Positions 1-4,941 of a stretch of 5,403 nt of DNA are shown here, piece after piece. The stretch lies in NCBI GenBank assembly GCA_024280065.1, contig JAJRQX010000177.1, positions 1 through 5,403 on the forward strand. The letters run 5' to 3'. The stretch comes from Aquificota bacterium. Its GTDB lineage: Bacteria > Aquificota > Aquificia > Aquificales > Aquificaceae. Under the pieces are notes generated by a model. It was not told the origin of the DNA and ran no database searches. It was given only the letters and a program-made list of their open reading frames with translations. The stretch's first letter is position 1. Every line of letters starts with the position of its first letter. Made by a program: the position numbers and the translations under genes.

Positions 1-1
1 C

Positions 2-436
2 GGAACCCAGAAGAGCTTCTACGAGGACGATACCGTCTTTTACTTCTCAACACACCAGTATCCCTTCTACCCCGGAACGGGTAGCGCACAGGAGAGGGGG
101 GCTGGGAAGGGAGAAGGCTACACCCTGAACGTCCCTATGCCTGCAGGTGCGGGTGACGAGGACTACGAACCTGTCTATACAAGGCTACTCCCGAAGGCCT
201 TAAAGGATTTCTCCCCTGATATAATCCTGGTTTCCGCAGGTTACGACCTCCACTCGGACGACCCACTGACCTACCTGAACGTATCAACGGAGGGGGTAAG
301 GAAAATCGTCAGAAGCATCCTGAGGACAGCCAGGGAGCTGGGAGTCCCAACCCTCTTCGCACTTGAAGGAGGTTACAACCTGAGGGCTCTGGGGGAGTGT
401 GTGGTGGTTACAATTGAGGAGATGCTTGGAGGCTAA
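2..436 (+). CDS. Histone deacetylase family protein (AcuC/HDAC fold), C-terminal part only
   Basis: The gene is cut by the left edge; 144 codons and the TAA stop are visible. Bacterial members of this family are zinc-dependent cytoplasmic deacetylases acting on acetyl-lysine proteins, acetylpolyamines or small acetyl compounds. Reading from base 2, the visible part opens with the GTQ that follows the family's active-site histidine region (the DxH zinc ligands themselves lie off-window). It continues with HQYPFYPGTG at about residues 18-27 and PMPAGAGDEDY at about 45-55. SAGYDLHSDDP at 78-88 contains the third zinc ligand, Asp82, and ALEGGYN at 120-126 contains the catalytic-type Tyr125, as in class I/II enzymes rather than the His of class IIa. 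All visible active-site elements are intact, so nothing suggests decay. The stop overlaps the convergent ParB-like gene by 4 bp, leaving no room for a terminator between them. The physiological substrate cannot be told from sequence. Confidence 0.94.
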   Translation, partial: GTQKSFYEDDTVFYFSTHQYPFYPGTGSAQERGAGKGEGYTLNVPMPAGAGDEDYEPVYTRLLPKALKDFSPDIILVSAGYDLHSDDPLTYLNVSTEGVRKIVRSILRTARELGVPTLFALEGGYNLRALGECVVVTIEEMLGG

Positions 437-1221
437 AACTCGGTGATCTCCTCTTCGGTGAAGGTAACCTTGGGTATCTCCTCCTTGAGCTTCTCAAAGA
501 CGGTGTAAAAGTCGTCCTCTATGACCCTGACCCGCTTCCCATAGATGTTCTGGAAAGCCTTGGTGACTATGGCCTCCTTCTGGAGGGCGTTCTGGAGCTG
601 TAGCTCCTCATACCTGCTGTTTAATACTTCCTTCACTTCCATCAAGAGCTTCGCCCTGTTTTCTCTCTCCCTCTCCGCTTCTGAGAGAGGCATCCTGAGG
701 AAGCTGTCCGCCTTCTTAAGGACCTTCTCAAAGGCGTAACCTGGGAACCTCCTGTCCTGGAACCTGTCTATTATGAAGCCGACCGTCAGGTAGTAGGGCT
801 CCTCAACCATAAGCTCAAGGTCCGTCTCCTCCATGTCCGGATTCTTTCTCAGGTACTCCATGAATATCTCGTATGCTTGGTGGGACTTGTCCTTCAGGTT
901 GGGAGCCTTCTCAACGTTGAGGCTGATTATATAGTCCTTTATCTCTGAGGGAAGTATTATGGCGAGAACTTCTCTCAGACCCGCAAGCTTCGCAGCCTCA
1001 ACCCTGTGCTGACCGTTTATAACCTCAAGTCCGTTCTCGGTCTCTATCAGGAGTACAGGGTCAACGAAGCCTATCTTCTCTATTGACATCATCAACCTCT
1101 TTACCAGACTCTCGGAAAGCTCCCTCTGTATGGAGGGTATCTTTATTTGGGATATGGGGACCACCCCGAACCTTACCTCGTAGCCCTTAAGTGGCTCCCT
1201 TACCGTGAAGAACTCCCCCAT
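433..1221 (-). CDS. ParB/Spo0J N-terminal-domain protein, non-canonical (not an obvious chromosome-segregation ParB)
   Basis: A 262-residue protein. Residues about 20-95 match the ParB-type (ParB/sulfiredoxin fold) domain: PISQIKIP at 22-29, a SIEKIGFVDPVLL stretch at 46-58, then INGQHRVEAAKLAG at 68-81, corresponding to the GERRxxA phosphate-binding box of CTP-binding ParB proteins but reading GQHR. An NVEKAPNL motif follows at 102-109. I see no helix-turn-helix like that of parS-binding ParB; instead the C-terminal half is mostly helical, with a charged, possibly coiled-coil stretch at about 180-215 and a basic GKRVRV patch at 228-233. No parA is adjacent. The role is therefore unknown: a nucleotide-dependent DNA-associated protein is an inference. 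The ATG at 1221 is the most upstream in-frame start (an in-frame TAA lies 6 nt before it), has no Shine-Dalgarno, and sits 8 nt from a perfect TATAAT, so the mRNA is probably leaderless. Confidence 0.85.
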   Translation of the reverse strand: MGEFFTVREPLKGYEVRFGVVPISQIKIPSIQRELSESLVKRLMMSIEKIGFVDPVLLIETENGLEVINGQHRVEAAKLAGLREVLAIILPSEIKDYIISLNVEKAPNLKDKSHQAYEIFMEYLRKNPDMEETDLELMVEEPYYLTVGFIIDRFQDRRFPGYAFEKVLKKADSFLRMPLSEAERERENRAKLLMEVKEVLNSRYEELQLQNALQKEAIVTKAFQNIYGKRVRVIEDDFYTVFEKLKEEIPKVTFTEEEITEF

Positions 1222-1229
1222 ATCTATTT

Positions 1230-1235
1230 ATTATA
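1230..1235 (-). promoter_or_regulatory. Promoter -10 (TATAAT) of the ParB-like gene
   Basis: The - strand reads a perfect TATAAT here, followed by 8 nt and then the ATG at 1221. The predicted transcription start (about 7 nt after the hexamer, near 1223) leaves a leader of 1-2 nt at most. The hexamer 17 bp upstream (TTTAGG, 1253-1258) matches TTGACA at only 3 of 6 positions, so the -35 is weak. The spacer is occupied by the CRP/FNR-like palindrome. Confidence 0.7.
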
Positions 1236-1238
1236 CTT

Positions 1239-1254
1239 TGTGAACTTAATCACC
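1239..1254. promoter_or_regulatory. CRP/FNR-family-like operator, TGTGA-N6-TCACC
   Basis: TGTGA (1239-1243), six bases, then TCACC (1250-1254) matches the classic CRP-type TGTGA-N6-TCACA at 9 of 10 positions. It lies in the 69-bp divergent region. Its centre (1246.5) falls 41.5 bp before the predicted start of the rightward iron-sulfur gene, the class II activator position. It also covers the -10/-35 spacer of the leftward ParB-like gene, where a bound protein would repress. Which Crp/Fnr-family protein binds, and to what signal, is not visible. Confidence 0.5.
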
Positions 1255-1275
1255 TAAAGAAGGCGGGGGTGGGAC

Positions 1276-1281
1276 TACATT
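1276..1281 (+). promoter_or_regulatory. Probable -10 (TACATT) of the iron-sulfur protein gene
   Basis: TACATT matches TATAAT at 4 of 6, including the key first two and last positions. It ends 9 nt before the ATG at 1291, giving a predicted start near 1288 and a leader of about 3 nt. No -35 hexamer is seen; the expected place is next to the CRP/FNR-like palindrome, as in activator-dependent promoters. A G-rich run (1262-1273) lies just upstream of the hexamer. This is a weak call on its own, strengthened by the operator geometry. Confidence 0.4.
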
Positions 1282-1290
1282 ATTAAACTC

Positions 1291-2487
1291 ATGGCTGGAG
1301 ATCTAAAAACTCTTATACCCGAGGACCTCGTGCTGAAATGTGTCAAATGCGGGCTGTGTAAGTCCGTGTGTCCCTCCTACCACGGTGAGGAAGGAAGCTT
1401 CGCAAGAGGTAGGCTTGCCCTCGCGGAGATGGTTGCCAGAGGTGAGGTCCCCTTAAACGGAGATGTTGTACGCCAGTGGGATGAATGTGCCATGTGCAGG
1501 AGGTGTGAGTGGATCTGTCCCAACGACGTTCACTACAAGGAGATATTCGTAAAGGCGAGGGAGCTCCAGGAAAAGGAGAAGGGAAGGGATCTTGTATCAA
1601 GGGCAGGTCTCAAGAGCTTGGAGCTTATGCAGTCAAACGTAGGAAGAGGTGCTATAAAGGTCCTTTCAAAGATCACCAGGTTCCTACCCTCTGAGGTTAA
1701 GGTTCCTCTTCCCACCGGTTCGGTCAAGTTCATGCCTGTTCCTGAAGGAGAACCATTCGGCATAAGGGGAAAGACTTTCAAGGCTGAGAGGGAAAAAGGG
1801 AAGCTACTGTTCTTCACAGGTTGCATGATAGACGTCTTTTACGGCAGGACGGGTGAGAGCGTTGTGAAGCTCATGAACAGGATAGGGTACACGGTAATAG
1901 TCCCTGAGGATATAAGGTGTTGCGGGGCACCGCACCTTTACCACGGAAATGTCTCCGCTTTTGAGAAGCTAAGGGAACACAATCTCAAGGAAATAGACAG
2001 ACACGAGTTTGACGCCATAGTCGTCGCCTGTCCGACCTGTGGAGGTGCCCTCACCGAGGACTACGGCAGGGACTGGAAGGTTTACGACTTTGCAGAGCTG
2101 ATATTTAAGGAGACCGAGAACCCAAAGTTCAAAACCGCTAACGAGAGGATAACATTTCACGTCCCCTGCCACTCCTACTCCGCCATGAAGGTGGACCCAG
2201 AGGTCTTCTACTCCGTGATGGGGAGGGTAGAAGGTGCGGAGCTGATCAGGGCGGAGAAGGCCCAGTCTTGCTGTGGTTTTGCCGGTCTCTGGAGCATAAA
2301 GAACCCTGGGCTCTCCGAGAAGGTCCAGAAGGAAAAGATGGAGGACTTTGAGTCAACAGGGGCGGACTACATACTGACCACATGCCCGGGCTGTGTTCTG
2401 CAGCTGAGAGACGGGGTCAGGAAGTTCAGGAAGAATCAGAGGGTCATGCACCTTGCCGACTACCTCGCGGAAAGACTTAATGATTAG
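1291..2487 (+). CDS. (Fe-S)-binding protein with two [4Fe-4S] and two CCG domains (GlcF/LutA/GlpC/HdrD-like electron-transfer subunit)
   Basis: A 398-residue protein of complete length for the GlcF/GlpC/LutA group. Two ferredoxin-type motifs are intact: C17-x2-C20-x2-C23-x3-C27-P and C66-x2-C69-x2-C72-x3-C76-P. Two full cysteine-rich CCG domains follow: C178-x31-C210 C211-x35-C247-x2-C250, and C293-x33-C327 C328-x36-C365-x2-C368. Both fit the CCG spacing of heterodisulfide reductase B/D subunits and glycolate/lactate oxidase iron-sulfur subunits. Such proteins pass electrons between a flavoprotein and a quinone or thiol/disulfide site. No membrane span, signal peptide or adjacent flavoprotein (GlcD/LdhD type) is visible, so the substrate is open: glycolate, lactate, glycerol-3-phosphate, or a soluble fumarate-reductase/Hdr-like complex. 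The ATG at 1291 follows an in-frame TAA at 1255 and lacks a Shine-Dalgarno, pointing to a leaderless or near-leaderless mRNA. The gene is divergent from the ParB-like gene and overlaps the convergent fumarase gene by 4 bp. Confidence 0.93.
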   Translation: MAGDLKTLIPEDLVLKCVKCGLCKSVCPSYHGEEGSFARGRLALAEMVARGEVPLNGDVVRQWDECAMCRRCEWICPNDVHYKEIFVKARELQEKEKGRDLVSRAGLKSLELMQSNVGRGAIKVLSKITRFLPSEVKVPLPTGSVKFMPVPEGEPFGIRGKTFKAEREKGKLLFFTGCMIDVFYGRTGESVVKLMNRIGYTVIVPEDIRCCGAPHLYHGNVSAFEKLREHNLKEIDRHEFDAIVVACPTCGGALTEDYGRDWKVYDFAELIFKETENPKFKTANERITFHVPCHSYSAMKVDPEVFYSVMGRVEGAELIRAEKAQSCCGFAGLWSIKNPGLSEKVQKEKMEDFESTGADYILTTCPGCVLQLRDGVRKFRKNQRVMHLADYLAERLND

Positions 2488-3041
2488 ACCTCTATCCTGG
2501 CGTAGCGTCTTCTCCCTTCCTCAAAGATGTCCCCGCCGTATATGTCGTTGGCCACTATGACGGGAAAGTCCTCCACGTAAAGCCTCCTTACAGCCTCGGT
2601 TCCCAGGTCCTCGTAGGCTATTAGCTCGGAGGATTTTATGTGCCTCTTGAGGAGAACCGCAACGCCGCCCACCGCGGCAAAGTAAACCGCCCTGTATCTT
2701 TTCAGAAGTTCCTTGACTTCTGGCGACCTGTATCCTTTTCCTATCATTCCCTTAAGACCAAGCCTGAGCAGGGGTTCAACGTATTTATCCATGCGTATGG
2801 CTGTGGTAGGTCCTGCGGAGCCTATGATCTGCCCCTCTCTCGGCGGGGTGGGACCTACGTAGTAGATTACCTGTCCCTTCAGGTCCACAGGGATAGGGTC
2901 TCCCCTCTCTATCGCCTCCACCATCCTCTTGTGGGCTGCATCCCTCGCTGTGTACAGGTACCCCGTTATCAGAACCTTGTCCCCAGCCCTGAGGTCCGCC
3001 ACAACCTCATCTGTAAGAGGTGTCCTTATCCTCTTCTCCAT
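2484..3041 (-). CDS. Fumarate hydratase class I (Fe-S type), beta subunit / C-terminal domain
   Basis: A 185-residue protein matching the beta subunit of Fe-S tartrate/fumarate-type hydro-lyases, which pairs with a separate alpha subunit carrying the [4Fe-4S] cluster. Visible family motifs are TPLT at 7-10, LRAGDKVLITG at 17-27, YTARDAAHKRM at 30-40, VGPTPPREGQIIGSAGPTT at 62-80 followed by RMD, GKGY at 101-104, AVGGVAVLL at 123-131, and YEDLGTEAV at 143-151. It should interconvert fumarate and malate; in Aquificales this serves the reductive TCA cycle. L-tartrate dehydratase beta is the alternative, less likely here. The alpha subunit is not in the window. The frame stays open upstream to a GTG at 3110, but I chose the ATG at 3041 because family homology starts there and the upstream part holds the promoter. 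There is no Shine-Dalgarno; a TATACT lies 8 nt before the ATG, so the transcript is probably leaderless. The stop overlaps the iron-sulfur gene by 4 bp. Confidence 0.92.
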   Translation of the reverse strand: MEKRIRTPLTDEVVADLRAGDKVLITGYLYTARDAAHKRMVEAIERGDPIPVDLKGQVIYYVGPTPPREGQIIGSAGPTTAIRMDKYVEPLLRLGLKGMIGKGYRSPEVKELLKRYRAVYFAAVGGVAVLLKRHIKSSELIAYEDLGTEAVRRLYVEDFPVIVANDIYGGDIFEEGRRRYARIEV

Positions 3042-3049
3042 AGCTGAGA

Positions 3050-3055
3050 AGTATA
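3050..3055 (-). promoter_or_regulatory. Probable -10 (TATACT) of the fumarase beta gene
   Basis: The - strand reads TATACT (5 of 6 to consensus), then 8 nt, then the ATG at 3041: the same spacing as at the ParB-like gene. The predicted start is near 3043, so the leader would be about 2 nt. No convincing -35 is seen; that region is taken up by the dyad at 3064-3087. Confidence 0.5.
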
Positions 3056-3063
3056 TGATAGCA

Positions 3064-3087
3064 GCTTTGGCGGTATATACGCAAAGC
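3064..3087. promoter_or_regulatory. 24-bp dyad (operator-like inverted repeat) upstream of the fumarase beta gene
   Basis: Perfect 6-bp arms GCTTTG (3064-3069) and CAAAGC (3082-3087) enclose 12 bp containing the perfect palindrome GTATATAC (3073-3080). Allowing a one-base bulge, each arm extends inward by GC pairs. The centre is about 32 bp before the predicted start of the fumarase gene, that is, on the -35 position. There is no T-run after it, so it looks like a protein-binding site rather than a terminator. The cognate regulator is unknown. Confidence 0.4.
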
Positions 3088-3202
3088 ATATCACAGGAGC
3101 AGGATCCCACCAGGGGTGAAAGCTAAAGAGGTTCTCCTTCAAGCTTCCTGAGAGCTTTTATCTTCCTTTGCTGCACTCTGGAGGGTTTATCCTGACATGG
3201 TC

Positions 3203-3667
3203 TTACTTGGTAACGGTGATAAACAGGGACAGAAAACCGTCCCTTATCCTGTACCTTGTGGGCTTTAACCTCTCTCTGAAGGTGTCGGGTATGCTACCGT
3301 AAACCTCGGTCCTCTTGAAGACAGGGAGAAGGCTGATCCTGAGATGATCACCTTCGGAGGAAAAACCTTTTCTCTTCAGGACCTCACCGATGCCATCTCT
3401 TGAAACTATCTGGACGTATACACCGAAATCTTTGGTCTCAAACTCCTTTACCGTGTAAACCCTGTCCGGGTCTTCCCTTCCCCTCAGCTCAAAGGACCTT
3501 TTCAAAAAGAGGAACCTCCTGGAACCCCTTATCCTAAGGAGTCCGTTTTCAAAGACGAACTCAAGGTCTGGGTAAACCTCCCTGAACTCCTTAGGGGTGA
3601 GTTTTACCTCAACCTCCGTATCTATGAGGTTTCCTAAATTTATGAGGTCTTCTTTAAAGATACCCAT
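3203..3667 (-). CDS. Hypothetical protein, 154 aa, beta-rich, last gene of the leuS-pyrC run
   Basis: I do not recognise this protein. It is basic and soluble-looking, with no signal peptide, membrane segment or cysteine. Predicted strands alternate with turns. Two stretches have a similar hairpin shape, strand-x-(E/D)(N/D)G-strand: around residues 35-48 (EFVFENGLLRIRG) and near the C-terminus (RYRIRDGFLSLFIT). A KRSFELRG stretch lies between. The pattern weakly recalls lipid-binding beta folds such as DUF2993, but this is shape only and could be wrong. An Hsp20 fold was considered and not supported. The gene starts 2 nt after the pyrC stop, with only AGGG touching the ATG and the nearest GGGAGG 23 nt away, so translation probably depends on reinitiation from pyrC. 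An in-frame TAA lies 6 nt before the ATG, so no longer form is possible. Tight coupling argues that it is real. Confidence 0.75.
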   Translation of the reverse strand: MGIFKEDLINLGNLIDTEVEVKLTPKEFREVYPDLEFVFENGLLRIRGSRRFLFLKRSFELRGREDPDRVYTVKEFETKDFGVYVQIVSRDGIGEVLKRKGFSSEGDHLRISLLPVFKRTEVYGSIPDTFRERLKPTRYRIRDGFLSLFITVTK

Positions 3668-3669
3668 CC

Positions 3670-4941
3670 CTAATTATCTTTATGCACTATCCTCCCGTCC
3701 TTTATGGTGTATATCACCTTGCCTCTTAGCTTCCTGTTCCATAGGGGTGTGTTCTTACTCTTTGATCTGTTTGTATCCTCGTTTAAAACCCACTCCCTGT
3801 TTGGATCAAAGATGACCACATCTGCAACCGACCCCTCCTTCAGGGTTCCCCTGTCTATGCCTATTATCCTCGCAGGGTTGGTGGACATGAGCTCTACCAT
3901 CTTCTTCAGCGTTATGACACCTTCCGAAACCAGGGAGAGCATTATAGGGAGAGCTGTCTGGAGTCCTATCATGCCGGGCATGGAGCTCCCTAAGAGGCCC
4001 TTCTCAAAGCCTGCGTGGGGTGCATGGTCCGTTGCGACGCAGTCTACGGTCCCGTCAGAGAGGGCGGATCTGAGAGCCTTCAGGTCCTCCTCGCTCCTCA
4101 AGGGTGGGTTCACCCTCGCCAAAGACCCGGACCTGAATACCTCCTCCTCCGATAGGATCAGGTGGTAGGGGTTTACCTCGCAGGTGACCTTAGCACCCTT
4201 ATCCTTGAAGTGTCTCACTATGTCAACTCCGAGGGAAGTCGTGAGGTGCTGTATGTGGACGTGTCCGCCCGTGTGGTAGGCGAGTATGCAGTCCCTCGCG
4301 TTCAAAACATCCTCCGCCTCGGGAGGCCTGGTTCCGTGGCCCGTCAGGGCTGACACCTCACCCGAAGTGACCGACCCCAGGGCTATCCTGTCGTCCTCGC
4401 AGTGGTCAAAGACAGGGACGCCTATCTGGGCCGAGATCTCCAGGGCCCTCTTCATCAGTTCCGAGTCCATTACGGGCGAGCCGTCATCGGTGAAGGCCAC
4501 GCATCCTGCTTCCTTCAGGGAATACATGTCCGTAAGCTCCCTCCCCTTCCTTCCCTTGGTGATCGCTCCTGCGGGAAGGACGTTGCAGAGGTTCACACAC
4601 CTGGCCTTGAGTATCACGTACTCCGCAACCCACGGAGAGTCTATGGGAGGGTCCGTGTTCGGCATGCAGACCACGGTCGTGTAACCCCCTGCGACCGCAC
4701 ACCTGCTACCGCTCTCTATGTCTTCCTTGTAGGTCTGTCCAGGATCTCTGAAGTGGACGTGGAGGTCCACGAAACCCGGAGCTACGACCAAACCTTCCGC
4801 GTCTATTATCTCCGCCTCGGGTTCAAAGATCTCCCTGTCTATCCTCTTTATTCTGTTTCCCTCTATCAGCAGGTCAAAGACGCCCTCCAAGTTCTGGGAA
4901 GGGTCTATAACCTTCCCTCTTTTTATGAGAAGCTTGAGCAT
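3670..4941 (-). CDS. pyrC: Dihydroorotase, type I
   Basis: This enzyme catalyses cyclisation of N-carbamoyl-L-aspartate to dihydroorotate, the third step of de novo pyrimidine synthesis, in the cytoplasm. The 423-residue length is typical. Amidohydrolase signatures are all present: DLHVHFRDPG at 59-68 with zinc ligands His61 and His63, MPNTDPP at 93-99, AFTDDG at 149-154 with Asp153 (replacing the carboxylated lysine of other dihydroorotases), FDHCEDD at 178-184 with His180, IQHLTT at 230-235 with His232, NPP at 278-280, and ATDHAPH at 303-309 with catalytic Asp305. The numbering coincides with what I recall for the A. aeolicus enzyme, which is active in complex with aspartate transcarbamoylase; Cys181, implicated there in blocking the free enzyme's active site, is also present. 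The ATG overlaps the stop of the 110-residue gene by one base (TGATG), with AGGTG 4 nt upstream, so translation is coupled. No pyrB is in view. Confidence 0.98.
   Translation of the reverse strand: MLKLLIKRGKVIDPSQNLEGVFDLLIEGNRIKRIDREIFEPEAEIIDAEGLVVAPGFVDLHVHFRDPGQTYKEDIESGSRCAVAGGYTTVVCMPNTDPPIDSPWVAEYVILKARCVNLCNVLPAGAITKGRKGRELTDMYSLKEAGCVAFTDDGSPVMDSELMKRALEISAQIGVPVFDHCEDDRIALGSVTSGEVSALTGHGTRPPEAEDVLNARDCILAYHTGGHVHIQHLTTSLGVDIVRHFKDKGAKVTCEVNPYHLILSEEEVFRSGSLARVNPPLRSEEDLKALRSALSDGTVDCVATDHAPHAGFEKGLLGSSMPGMIGLQTALPIMLSLVSEGVITLKKMVELMSTNPARIIGIDRGTLKEGSVADVVIFDPNREWVLNEDTNRSKSKNTPLWNRKLRGKVIYTIKDGRIVHKDN

Noticed and set aside
1262..1273. G-rich run as a Shine-Dalgarno for the iron-sulfur gene
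   Set aside because: It ends 17 nt before the ATG, too far for normal pairing, and lies upstream of the predicted transcription start.
2640..3047. 135-codon + strand open frame opposite the fumarase gene
   Set aside because: It is antisense to a confidently identified conserved protein and shows no motif of its own.
3042..3110. 23-codon N-terminal extension of the fumarase beta subunit starting at GTG 3110
   Set aside because: It has no Shine-Dalgarno, is cysteine-rich and unlike the family, and contains both the -10 and the dyad. Family similarity begins right after the ATG at 3041.
3142..3158. Hairpin AAGCT-N7-AGCTT with a short T-run on the + strand, as a terminator
   Set aside because: The stem is only 5 bp and AT-rich. 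The T-run is on the + strand, where no gene ends nearby; on the - strand, where the pyrC run ends, no T-tract follows.
3125..3178. Small - strand reading frame (GTG start, about 17 codons, basic and helical) downstream of the 154-residue gene
   Set aside because: There is no Shine-Dalgarno (the upstream bases are CCTCC, the wrong sense), it is very short, and the frame merely continues open from inside the neighbouring gene without an ATG. A frameshifted extension of the 154-residue protein is possible but unsupported.
3203..3667. Hsp20/alpha-crystallin small heat-shock protein
   Set aside because: Size and beta-rich character fit, but the alpha-crystallin hallmark near the C-terminus (A-x-x-x-n-G-v-L) and the I-x-I tail are not seen in the expected places.
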